Positions 57,311-64,000 of a stretch of DNA of 64,000 nt are shown in pieces. Made by a program: the position numbers and the translations under genes. The stretch comes from Blastomonas sp. SL216 (GTDB lineage: Bacteria; Pseudomonadota; Alphaproteobacteria; Sphingomonadales; Sphingomonadaceae), in the NCBI GenBank assembly GCA_026625625.1, contig CP113055.1, positions 1,304,501 through 1,368,500 on the forward strand, written 5' to 3'. How positions within the stretch are numbered: position 1 is the first letter of the stretch; the number at the start of each line of letters is the position of its first letter. The notes under the pieces were generated by a model. It was given only the letters and a program-made list of their open reading frames with translations, made no database searches and was not told the DNA's origin.

Positions 57311-57595
57311 ATGACGACGAAAACCAAGGGGCCGATGGCCAGCGAAATCGAAACGCGTTTGATGGCCGCGCTGACGCCGACGCGGCTCGACGTGATCAAC
57401 GACAGCGCCAAGCACAGCGGCCATATGGGCGATGATGGCAGCGGCGAATCGCACTTCACGGTCGAGATCGAGAGCGCCGAGTTTGCGGGCAAGTCCCGGC
57501 TGGAACGCCAGCGCATGGTCAACCGCGCGCTGGGCGAGCTGCCGGGACAGAAGGTGCACGCGCTGGCGATCAAGGCGCGGGCACCGGGCGAATAG
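57311..57595 (+). CDS. bolA: BolA family protein
   Basis: 94 residues, alpha-beta-alpha-beta KH-like fold. Seen: EIETRLMAALTPTRLDVINDSAKHSGHMGDDGSGESHF, in parts, FAGKSRLERQRMVNRALGELPG and VHALAIKARAPGE. BolA proteins bind [2Fe-2S] glutaredoxins and act in iron handling and stress morphogenesis. Divergent from the J-protein gene. ATG 57311 is chosen over GTG 57305. Confidence 0.93.
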   Translation: MTTKTKGPMASEIETRLMAALTPTRLDVINDSAKHSGHMGDDGSGESHFTVEIESAEFAGKSRLERQRMVNRALGELPGQKVHALAIKARAPGE

Positions 57596-57597
57596 AG

Positions 57598-58059
57598 CTG
57601 AGCATCACGACGGCCTCTTTTTCCTCCACGCTCGCGGCCGATCGCGAGAGGGTATGGCATTCGGTTACCTCGATCGCCGGCCTGCGGCAGGAAATGATGC
57701 CGTTGCTGGCCATGACCGCGCCTGCAGGTTTCGAGCGCCTTTCCGATGGCGACATCCAGCCGGGCAAAGCCGTGTTTCGCAGTCGCCTGCTGATCGGCGG
57801 TGTTATTCCCGCTGGCACCAGCATGCTGACCTTCACCAGCTTCAACCCGGGTTTCGGCTTTGTCGAACAGTCGCCGATGACCGGGATGCGCCGCTGGCAG
57901 CATGAACGGCGCATCGACGAGGTGCCTGGCGGCTGCCGCGTGACAGACACGCTGAACTTCGAGCCAAGCCTGTTCCCCGGACTGACCGCCCGGTTCGTCG
58001 CACTGTTCTTCCACCACAGGCATCGCCGGCTGCGGCGCATGTTCGGAGAGATGAAATGA
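57598..58059 (+). CDS. SRPBCC-fold protein, start codon unclear
   Basis: About 153 residues if started at a CTG at 57598. The first ATG (57694) would remove 32 residues that read as a good START/SRPBCC N-terminus (TLAADRERVWHSVTSIAGLRQ). No ATG, GTG or TTG is in frame between the upstream stop and 57694. Later parts: GKAVFRSRLLIGGVIPAG, SFNPGFGFVEQSPM and a C-terminal amphipathic helix (RFVALFFHHRHRRLRRMFGE). The family binds hydrophobic ligands; ligand unknown. It overlaps pirin by four bases (ATGA). Confidence 0.75.
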   Translation: MSITTASFSSTLAADRERVWHSVTSIAGLRQEMMPLLAMTAPAGFERLSDGDIQPGKAVFRSRLLIGGVIPAGTSMLTFTSFNPGFGFVEQSPMTGMRRWQHERRIDEVPGGCRVTDTLNFEPSLFPGLTARFVALFFHHRHRRLRRMFGEMK

Positions 58060-58952
58060 CGTCCCCCATCGCCCTCACGCTGCTTCCCACCAGCCATGAT
58101 CTGGGCGGCTTCACCGTGCGCCGCGTGCTGCCGCAGAAGAAGCGCGCAATGGTGGGGCCGTTCATCTTCGTCGACGAATTCGGCCCGGCGCAGCTCGATA
58201 TCGGGCGCGATCTGGGCGTGCGGCCGCACCCGCATATCGGGCTTGCCACGGTCACCTATCTGTTCACCGGCGCGATCGATCATCGCGATTCGCTGGGCAC
58301 CTTCCAGACCATCCATCCCGGCGAGGTCAATCTGATGACCGCAGGGCGCGGCATCGTCCATTCGGAGCGCAGCCCTGCCGACGAGATGGCGGGAGGCGCC
58401 AGGCTGTTCGGCATGCAGACCTGGCTGGCGCTGCCCGATGCCCTGGAAGATACCGAGCCCGCGTTCGAGAATATCGGCTGCCCCGCGCTGCCTACCGTCG
58501 ACGATGGCAAGGTATCGGCCAAGATCATCATGGGCTCGCTCTGGGGCCAGACCGCGCCGACCACCTGCCACAGCCCGACCATCTATGCCGATATCGTGCT
58601 TCAGGCGGGCGGCGCGATCCCGATCGACAGCCCGGCGGACGAGCGCGCGGTGATGCTGGTCGATGGCGATGCCGCAATCGATGGCCTGCCGCTGGAGCCT
58701 TATCTGCTGTACCTCATCGCTCCGGGAGCCAAGCCGAAGCTGGAGAGCATGAGCGGCGCTCGTGCGATGCTGCTGGGCGGCGCGGATTTCGCCTCGGAAC
58801 GGCATATCTGGTGGAATTTCGTCGGCTCGTCCAACGCGCGCATCCGCGATGCGGCCGACCGCTGGAACCGCGGTGCCTTCCCCAAGGTGCCGGGCGACGA
58901 GCACGAGTTCATTCCCATTCCCGAAGTGCCGCTGACCCGCGGGCGGACATGA
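58056..58952 (+). CDS. Pirin family protein
   Basis: 298-residue bicupin. Seen: metal-site residues in VRPHPHIGLATVTYLF and GRGIVHSERSP in the N-terminal cupin, and a less conserved C-terminal cupin. Bacterial pirins act as quercetinases or redox-sensing regulators of pyruvate dehydrogenase; the role here is unknown. ATGA overlap with the upstream SRPBCC gene makes them a translational pair. Confidence 0.9.
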   Translation: MTSPIALTLLPTSHDLGGFTVRRVLPQKKRAMVGPFIFVDEFGPAQLDIGRDLGVRPHPHIGLATVTYLFTGAIDHRDSLGTFQTIHPGEVNLMTAGRGIVHSERSPADEMAGGARLFGMQTWLALPDALEDTEPAFENIGCPALPTVDDGKVSAKIIMGSLWGQTAPTTCHSPTIYADIVLQAGGAIPIDSPADERAVMLVDGDAAIDGLPLEPYLLYLIAPGAKPKLESMSGARAMLLGGADFASERHIWWNFVGSSNARIRDAADRWNRGAFPKVPGDEHEFIPIPEVPLTRGRT

Positions 58953-59030
58953 TCCATGCCTCCGTGGGGTGACGAGATTAGGGCGATGGCATAGAACGGC
59001 CGGAAAACGACAGACCGGAGACCCAGCGCC

Positions 59031-59921
59031 ATGATCGACTTGCCCCTGACCCGCATTGCGCTGCCGACCGGGGTCGAGCTTGACGTCGCCATCGCCGGGC
59101 CCGCAGACGCGCCGCCGCTGATCCTGCTGCACGGCTTTCCCGAATCGCACCGCACCTGGCGCTATGTCATGCGGCATTTCCAGGATCGCTACCGGCTGAT
59201 CGCGCCCGATCAGCGCGGGTTCTGCAATTCCTCCAAGCCCGAAGGCGTCGACAACTATCAGCCGAAACACATGGTCGCCGATCTGCTGGCGCTGGCCGAT
59301 CATCTGGGGATCGATACGTTCACGCTGGTCGGGCATGACTGGGGCGGCGCGATTGCCTGGATGGCGGCGCTCAACCACCCCGACCGGGTGACGCGGCTGA
59401 TCATGGCCAATGCCGCGCATCCCTTCACTTATCAGAAGGCGCTGTTCGACGATCCCGATCAGCGCGCGTCGGCGCAATATATCACCGAGATGCGCGCGCC
59501 CGATTTCGAGGCCAAGGTGCGCGCCATGGGCTGGGACGCCTATTTCGATTCGCGCTTTGCCGAGCCCAGCGCCGCCACGGCGATCACGCCAGAGGAACGT
59601 GCAATCTATCTGGCGCAATGGCAGACGCCGGGCGCGTTTACCGCGATGGTCAACTGGTACCGCGCCAGCCCGCTGATCGTACCGTCGGTGGGTGGCGAGG
59701 TGGAGCGCCCCGCCTATCTGGACCGCCCCTTCCTGCCGGTCACCCAGCCCACCCTGCTCTATTGGGCGATGGACGATTATGCGCTGCGCCCCTCGCTGCT
59801 CGATGGCATCGAGACGCTGGTGCCCGACCTGACGCTGGTCAAGGCCCCGGGCGGACATTTCGTCCCCTGGGAGCAGCCGCAGGCGCTGATCGGCGCGATG
59901 GAGCAGTTCCTCAGCGCCTAG
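59031..59921 (+). CDS. Alpha/beta hydrolase (epoxide hydrolase/dehalogenase-like)
   Basis: 296 residues. Seen: oxyanion-hole motif ILLHGFPES, nucleophile Asp103 in LVGHDWGGAIAW, acid residue region LLYWAMDDYALRP and catalytic His in APGGHFVPWEQP. An Asp nucleophile points to epoxide hydrolases, haloalkane dehalogenases or fluoroacetate dehalogenases; the HGFPES motif favours epoxide hydrolase or fluoroacetate dehalogenase types. Substrate unknown. It overlaps the convergent gene by four bases (59918-59921). Confidence 0.88.
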   Translation: MIDLPLTRIALPTGVELDVAIAGPADAPPLILLHGFPESHRTWRYVMRHFQDRYRLIAPDQRGFCNSSKPEGVDNYQPKHMVADLLALADHLGIDTFTLVGHDWGGAIAWMAALNHPDRVTRLIMANAAHPFTYQKALFDDPDQRASAQYITEMRAPDFEAKVRAMGWDAYFDSRFAEPSAATAITPEERAIYLAQWQTPGAFTAMVNWYRASPLIVPSVGGEVERPAYLDRPFLPVTQPTLLYWAMDDYALRPSLLDGIETLVPDLTLVKAPGGHFVPWEQPQALIGAMEQFLSA

Positions 59922-61054
59922 AGCATCCGGCGCTTGAGCACAGGCACGGCGAACCGCTCCAGCGCCCACGCGATCACCGCCAGCGGCCAGCGCCGCCAGA
60001 AAGGCAGATGCCCGGCATGGATGGCGATATAGTCGATGGCGCTGCGCGCGCCGCGCTGCTGCTTGAAATGCCCCGCGCCTGCCGAACCGTGCAGCCTCAG
60101 GCCATGGCGCAGCGCGAAATCGCCGACCAGCCAGGAGGCTATGCGATACAATCCCTCGGACTGCGGCCGCTCCCGGTCATAGCCCAACATCGGGTTTGTG
60201 GCGATATCGCCGCGCACCACAATGGCCGCCGCAGCCATGATCTGCCCCGCGGAATCGCGCGCCACGCGCAACTGGAACAGCCCGGTTTCCACCGCCAGTT
60301 GCATCCAGCCGGGCGAATATTGCGGGTTCAGTGCCGAATATTTGTCGATGTACAGCATCGCGTAAAGCTGCGCGATCCGCCTGGCATCGGCATCGCCGAG
60401 CCTCGTGACGTCCTCGACCACCAGCCCCGATTGTGCCAGCTTGCGGCCGTCGTTCTTGACGCTCTTGCGCACCGCCCAGTCGCGCCGCAGGTCATCGGTC
60501 ACCCATATCTGGCGGCTGGGCAGCAGCATCCAGCCATCCGCGCGCAGGGCAGCGGTGAGCGCGGGGCAGGACCAATCATCGACCGAGCGGATCAGCTGGT
60601 AGTGATCGGGATAGCGGCCCGCGAGCCGCTGACGCAGGTCGGCCAGCCCCTCGCCGCGCCAATCGCCATGCAGTGAAGTCGACAGCAGCCAGTTGTCGAT
60701 CTGCACCGCGCGGTTGATCCTCAGTGCGCGGAGCAGCACATCCGCCGCGCCGATGGCAAGGCTGGCAAGGCCTCGCATCCGCCCGAGATTGACCAGGTCA
60801 AGCTCGGCGCGCGGATAACGCACATAGGCGCTGTGCGGGGCTACGACATAGCTGTGCCCGAGGCTGCCCGATGTGACGATCACCGGCAGGTCATGGGCCC
60901 CGGCGCGTTCCAGTAGCGCCTCGCCCTCGACATTGGCGATGAGCGTGGCTGGGCCGACCTCGCGTAGGCGTTCGACGAACAGCGCCGCATCCGGCCCGGT
61001 GCCGCGAAGGGGACCGGTTGTTTGAAAATGCTCCGCTGGCGGCTGGCTGTTCAT
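59918..61054 (-). CDS. GNAT-fold acetyltransferase-like (peptidoglycan-bridge type)
   Basis: 378 residues from ATG 61052-61054. The shape is of two-GNAT proteins such as FemAB/BioF2-like enzymes: an N-terminal GNAT-like part, then WAVRKSVKNDGRKLAQSGLVVEDVTRLGD, IYRIASWLVGDFALRHG and a C-terminal basic segment (HLPFWRRWPLAVIAWALERFAVPVLKRRML). Possible roles are acyl transfer in surface polysaccharide synthesis; the substrate is unknown. It converges with the hydrolase gene. Confidence 0.75.
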   Translation of the reverse strand: MNSQPPAEHFQTTGPLRGTGPDAALFVERLREVGPATLIANVEGEALLERAGAHDLPVIVTSGSLGHSYVVAPHSAYVRYPRAELDLVNLGRMRGLASLAIGAADVLLRALRINRAVQIDNWLLSTSLHGDWRGEGLADLRQRLAGRYPDHYQLIRSVDDWSCPALTAALRADGWMLLPSRQIWVTDDLRRDWAVRKSVKNDGRKLAQSGLVVEDVTRLGDADARRIAQLYAMLYIDKYSALNPQYSPGWMQLAVETGLFQLRVARDSAGQIMAAAAIVVRGDIATNPMLGYDRERPQSEGLYRIASWLVGDFALRHGLRLHGSAGAGHFKQQRGARSAIDYIAIHAGHLPFWRRWPLAVIAWALERFAVPVLKRRML

Positions 61055-61246
61055 CGCGGCGCACGTCCCCATTCAGGCAGCCGCATCCCCCCTCCGGCGC
61101 GGTCCTCACACCGCCCTAGCCGCGCTCGGCGAAATTATGGTGACAGTCCGGCGCGACGGCGTGGCAGCGCGGGGCTTGCGGGTATAGACTTGGGCCCCGT
61201 CGCCGATACGCGACTCGCAGCGCCGACCGCTCCGAGGGAGATCGCC

Positions 61247-61627
61247 ATGACCGAGTGGAAACCTGCCGCCTATCCCAGCCTGAGCCCCTATCTCATCTGT
61301 TCTGAGCCCGAGCGGCTGATCGACTTTCTGGTCACGGTGTTCGATGCCCGGCTGGAGCGCCGCTTCGACCATCCCAATGGCGTGCTGGGCCATGCCGAGT
61401 TGCGCATCGACGACAGCGTCGTGATGATCGGCGGAGGCCAGAGCGAATATCTCTCGGCCGAGGTCCATCTTCACCTCTATGTCCCCGACGCACAGGCGGT
61501 CTACGACCGGGCGATGGCGGCAGGCGGCACTGTCGTGCGCGAACCCGAGCGCAAGGCCGATGACGACGACCTGCGCGGCGGCTTCCGCGATCCGGCGGGC
61601 ACGATCTGGTGGGTGGCGACGCAATAG
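61247..61627 (+). CDS. VOC family protein (glyoxalase/bleomycin-resistance-like)
   Basis: 126 residues, one beta-alpha-beta-beta-beta module pair (LSPYLICSEPERLIDFLVTVFDA, HAELRIDDSVVMIGG, VHLHLYVPDAQAVYDRAMAAGG, GFRDPAGTIWWVAT). The family binds metal through His/Glu residues and covers dioxygenases, glyoxalase I and antibiotic-binding proteins. Many close relatives are called PhnB-like, unassigned. RBS GAGGGAG precedes ATG 61247. Confidence 0.88.
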   Translation: MTEWKPAAYPSLSPYLICSEPERLIDFLVTVFDARLERRFDHPNGVLGHAELRIDDSVVMIGGGQSEYLSAEVHLHLYVPDAQAVYDRAMAAGGTVVREPERKADDDDLRGGFRDPAGTIWWVATQ

Positions 61628-61977
61628 CGTGGGTGGGGTGGGGTGGCGCTACACGGTCTCACATTGCCGAACGCAGCCAACCTCGCAACGCACCCAACCC
61701 CGCTCAGCCTGAGCCTGTCGAAGGCCCCGCGAAACCGGTTGCCCCACCCGCAACCCCGTCCCGGCGAAAGCCGGCATCCAGAGCGAGATTGCACCAAGCC
61801 GATCCTAGACTCCGGCTTACGCCGGAGAACGGCGCAATTCGGGACGCTTGGCCGCGGGGCCTTCGACAGGCTCAGGCTGAGCGGAGGTGAGGCGCCTTCG
61901 GAGCCTAGCTCAATATAAATGCCCATCAAAAAGCACTCCCCATTGCGGATATTATTTATTGAGGGCAGAATTTCTGA
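61628..61977. repeat. Repeat cluster with 32-base inverted repeat
   Basis: A 350-base gene-free gap. Arms at 61700-61731 and 61853-61884 are exact inverted repeats of 32 bases (TCAGCCTGAGCCTGTCGAAGG core) around a 121-base centre. The centre has two more hairpins, CCGGC-GAAA-GCCGG (61762-61775) and TCCGGC-TTAC-GCCGGA (61821-61836). The arms and centre look like dispersed sphingomonad REP-type elements assembled in one spot. The gap ends in an AT-rich leader before the orphan gene at 61978. Confidence 0.75.
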
Positions 61978-62514
61978 ATGAACCGTAGAACAATCTTTGT
62001 CTTGGCATCAGCAGCTCTAGTGGTCATACTCTTTTGGCCGTGGGTCGATAATCCGACCCATTTCGTTAAATGGGAGGATCGGCTTAAGACCTCGCTCCCA
62101 ATCGCCTCTGCATTTGGATTTCCGTGCCACACGTATAAAGATGGTGTAATAGTCATAGACGTTGGCCCCGAATGCTATCGCTTTTCGGAACTACGAAACT
62201 ACACTGGCGTGTGGTTGAACCAATTTGAGGGATCAACCTTCATAGAGGGCGCAAAAGACCTTCCAGTTCAGAGACCTCCTCACGAACAATCGGCATGGCT
62301 AGAATTTACCAGTTCTGAAAAATTGCCCCAGTTGCAATTTTACCCGTACGATGAAGCGCTGGGATGTTATCCGGTCGCAGCGTATTATGTCCGCTTTACA
62401 GGAAGAGAAAGACCCGGTCCTGGGGGTCATTTCGGCCTATCGGGTAAAGAGATTTGGGCTGAACGTGTACTGGAGATGCGCCCCCTGGCTAAACCAAGCT
62501 GCCAGCCAGACTAA
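61978..62514 (+). CDS. Orphan AT-rich membrane-anchored protein
   Basis: 178 residues. An N-terminal helix (IFVLASAALVVILFWPWV) acts as signal anchor or uncleaved signal. The rest (SAFGFPCHTYKDGVIVIDVGPECYRFSELRNYTGVWLNQFEGSTFIEG, in parts) is hydrophilic with cysteines at PCHTYK, PECYRF and LGCYPV. No domain recognised. Codon use is clearly more A/T-ending than in all neighbours, so recent transfer is likely. It follows the repeat cluster directly and ends 14 bases from the convergent DUF2332 gene. Confidence 0.65.
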   Translation: MNRRTIFVLASAALVVILFWPWVDNPTHFVKWEDRLKTSLPIASAFGFPCHTYKDGVIVIDVGPECYRFSELRNYTGVWLNQFEGSTFIEGAKDLPVQRPPHEQSAWLEFTSSEKLPQLQFYPYDEALGCYPVAAYYVRFTGRERPGPGGHFGLSGKEIWAERVLEMRPLAKPSCQPD

Positions 62515-62528
62515 GAACCAGCCCCTCC

Positions 62529-63575
62529 TCACCCCATCCACCGCACCCACGCCCCATGCGCATGCGCTTCGCCGAGCAACTGCGCCTCTTCACCGCCTGG
62601 CCAGAAGCGCACTTTCAGCTCGTGACGGAAGGTAGCGCGGTTGGTTTCCAGTGATATCCAGGCGAGCGGGCGCTCGGAAGTCGCTTTTGCCCCAGCTTCG
62701 ACCATCGCGGCCTCGATCATCGCCTGGCGGTCGGGCGGGATGTATTGCCAGACGATCGAGTGCATCAGCACGCGGGTGACGCCCGGCTCCTGCGGCTCGG
62801 CAAGCCGCGCGGCGATCCAGTCGGCGGCGTCGGCCTGGACGAGATCTACGGCGCGCTCGCGGATCATCGCGATGCCAGCCTCCATCCGCTCGAACCGCGC
62901 TTCCGCTTCGGGCCAGATATAGGCCATCAGCCGGTCGGCAGCCGCCGCGTCGCGGACGTCGATGGGATTGAGATCGCAGCCGCTTACCGTTTCGATGCGG
63001 AAGGGCGTAGCTGGCGGCGGCGGCCCCTGCCACTCGGGGCGGATCACGCAAGGCGCGTCGGCGGGGCCTGAGGTCACACCGCACAAGTCATAGCCATAGC
63101 GGTCGATCAGCAGGTTCATCCCCGCGCTCGATCCGATCTCGTTGAGCTCGAACCGATCGGTGGTGCGGCTGGCCAGCCAGTGCAGCGCGGCGACAAAGCT
63201 CGCCGAGCGCCCGGCCTCGTTGGTCTGCGGCGGGCCATCGAACCAGGGGAGCAGTTCGGCATCGTGTCGGGCGACGACAGCAGCGACGATCGCGTCGATT
63301 TCAGCCTGATCCGTCACCTCCTGCGCATAGACCGGGCCAAGCTCGGGCGCTGCGCCCCGGCGGAACAGATGGTGCAGCCCGCCTGCGAGCCTGAGCGGCA
63401 TCGCATCGGTCAGCACATGGCCCGGCCAGTCGGCGATCCGGCGCCCGCAGGCCGTGTCCCCCGCCATCAGCGCGATCTGCGCGCGGCACACGGCCCCGGT
63501 CGCCGGCGCGCCATTATGCGCGGCATGATCCGCCTGAAACGATATGCCGCTGATGATTTCCTCTTGCCGGTTCAT
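62529..63575 (-). CDS. DUF2332 domain-containing protein
   Basis: 348-residue cytosolic protein. Seen: [22 protein letters not shown] near the start, [33 protein letters not shown] and [22 protein letters not shown], which are the landmarks of this family of unknown function (weak Rossmann/methyltransferase-like appearance). Divergent from hisG with a 38-base gap. ATG 63575 is the start. Confidence 0.85.
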   Translation of the reverse strand: MNRQEEIISGISFQADHAAHNGAPATGAVCRAQIALMAGDTACGRRIADWPGHVLTDAMPLRLAGGLHHLFRRGAAPELGPVYAQEVTDQAEIDAIVAAVVARHDAELLPWFDGPPQTNEAGRSASFVAALHWLASRTTDRFELNEIGSSAGMNLLIDRYGYDLCGVTSGPADAPCVIRPEWQGPPPPATPFRIETVSGCDLNPIDVRDAAAADRLMAYIWPEAEARFERMEAGIAMIRERAVDLVQADAADWIAARLAEPQEPGVTRVLMHSIVWQYIPPDRQAMIEAAMVEAGAKATSERPLAWISLETNRATFRHELKVRFWPGGEEAQLLGEAHAHGAWVRWMG

Positions 63576-63613
63576 ATTGCCCTTTGCCCTGCTTGCCCCT
63601 ACATGCCGCGGCC

Positions 63614-64000
63614 ATGGCCGATACGCTGATCTTTGCCGTGCCCAAGGGGCGCATCCTCGACGATGCCCTGCCCGTGCTCGAACGGGTGGGTATCATACCG
63701 GCTGACGAATTTCATGATCCGAAGAACCGGTCGTTGCGTTTCGGCACCAACCGCGCCGATATGGACATCATCCGCGTGCGCGCGTTCGATGTCGCGACCT
63801 TCGTCGCGCATGGCGCGGCGCAGATCGGCATTGTCGGTTCGGACGTGATCGACGAGTTCGATTATTCGGACCTGTACGCGCCGGTCGACCTCAATTTCGG
63901 CCATTGCCGCCTGTCGGTCGCGGAACCGGCGGACGAGGCGGCGAGCAACCAGCCGCGCCCCTCGCATATCCGTGTGGCGACCAAATATCCCAACATCACC
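63614..64000 (+). CDS. hisG: ATP phosphoribosyltransferase, 5' part (continues past window)
   Basis: First enzyme of histidine synthesis. 129 codons seen before the window ends, without a stop. Conserved blocks: [54 protein letters not shown]. The residues seen match the short form of HisG, which needs HisZ as a regulatory subunit, as is common in alphaproteobacteria; the gene's 3' end must be checked to confirm length. Confidence 0.94.
   Translation, partial: MADTLIFAVPKGRILDDALPVLERVGIIPADEFHDPKNRSLRFGTNRADMDIIRVRAFDVATFVAHGAAQIGIVGSDVIDEFDYSDLYAPVDLNFGHCRLSVAEPADEAASNQPRPSHIRVATKYPNIT

Overview
The window is a chromosomal segment of a GC-rich alphaproteobacterium, most likely a sphingomonad (Sphingomonadales; Sphingomonas, Blastomonas and Sphingopyxis are the closest guesses). 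The call rests on gene order (rpsB-tsf-pyrH-frr-uppS-cdsA-dxr-rseP-bamA-skp-fabZ-rpmE), a CckA hybrid kinase close to smpB and dapA, a BolA/J-protein/CobS/CobT block, an alphaproteobacterial LexA box at recA, and fabZ without lpxD and lpxA around it, as expected where glycosphingolipids replace lipid A. Nearly all the DNA is coding. I saw no rRNA, tRNA, CRISPR array, integrase or transposase.

Layout. 1-13.6 kb: 3' part of gltX, citrate synthase, DNA clamp dnaN, a phosphatase with a small secreted protein, an iron-permease-like protein, rlmN, a KefB-type antiporter, a GNAT-nitrilase fusion, isocitrate dehydrogenase, and psd-pssA for phosphatidylethanolamine. 13.8-25.4 kb: translation and envelope operon, from rpsB-tsf through pyrH, frr, uppS, cdsA, dxr, rseP, bamA, skp, fabZ and rpmE. 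25.5-34.6 kb, minus strand: alaS, recA with its SOS operator, a receiver protein, cckA, a DUF2062 membrane protein, smpB and dapA. 34.7-45.4 kb: lytic transglycosylase, GreB, then accessory metabolism: a vanadium haloperoxidase, a membrane protein, an aldehyde dehydrogenase with an acetolactate-synthase-like enzyme, an orphan endolysin-type muramidase, a 2-hydroxyacid dehydrogenase and a small membrane protein. 45.4-57.6 kb: cysS, a secreted protein coupled to a CHASE2 adenylate cyclase, a nitroreductase, cobT, a class A penicillin-binding protein, an MntA-HepT toxin-antitoxin pair, cobS, a J-domain protein and bolA. 57.6-64 kb: SRPBCC and pirin proteins, an alpha/beta hydrolase, a GNAT-like protein, a VOC protein, a repeat cluster with an AT-rich orphan gene, a DUF2332 protein and the 5' part of hisG.

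How the genes fit together. Psd, PssA and CdsA supply phospholipids; UppS and Dxr feed undecaprenyl phosphate; BamA and Skp build the outer membrane under RseP surveillance; the lytic transglycosylase and the class A PBP remodel murein. RecA is under LexA control and CckA feeds the CtrA circuit. The least ordinary parts are the MntA-HepT pair inside the cobS-cobT block, with a glutamine where HepT proteins carry the catalytic histidine; the cyclase/secreted-protein pair; an ATTACCCC dyad next to an uncharacterised membrane gene; and a 32-base inverted repeat beside an AT-rich orphan. No single wholly new system stands out.
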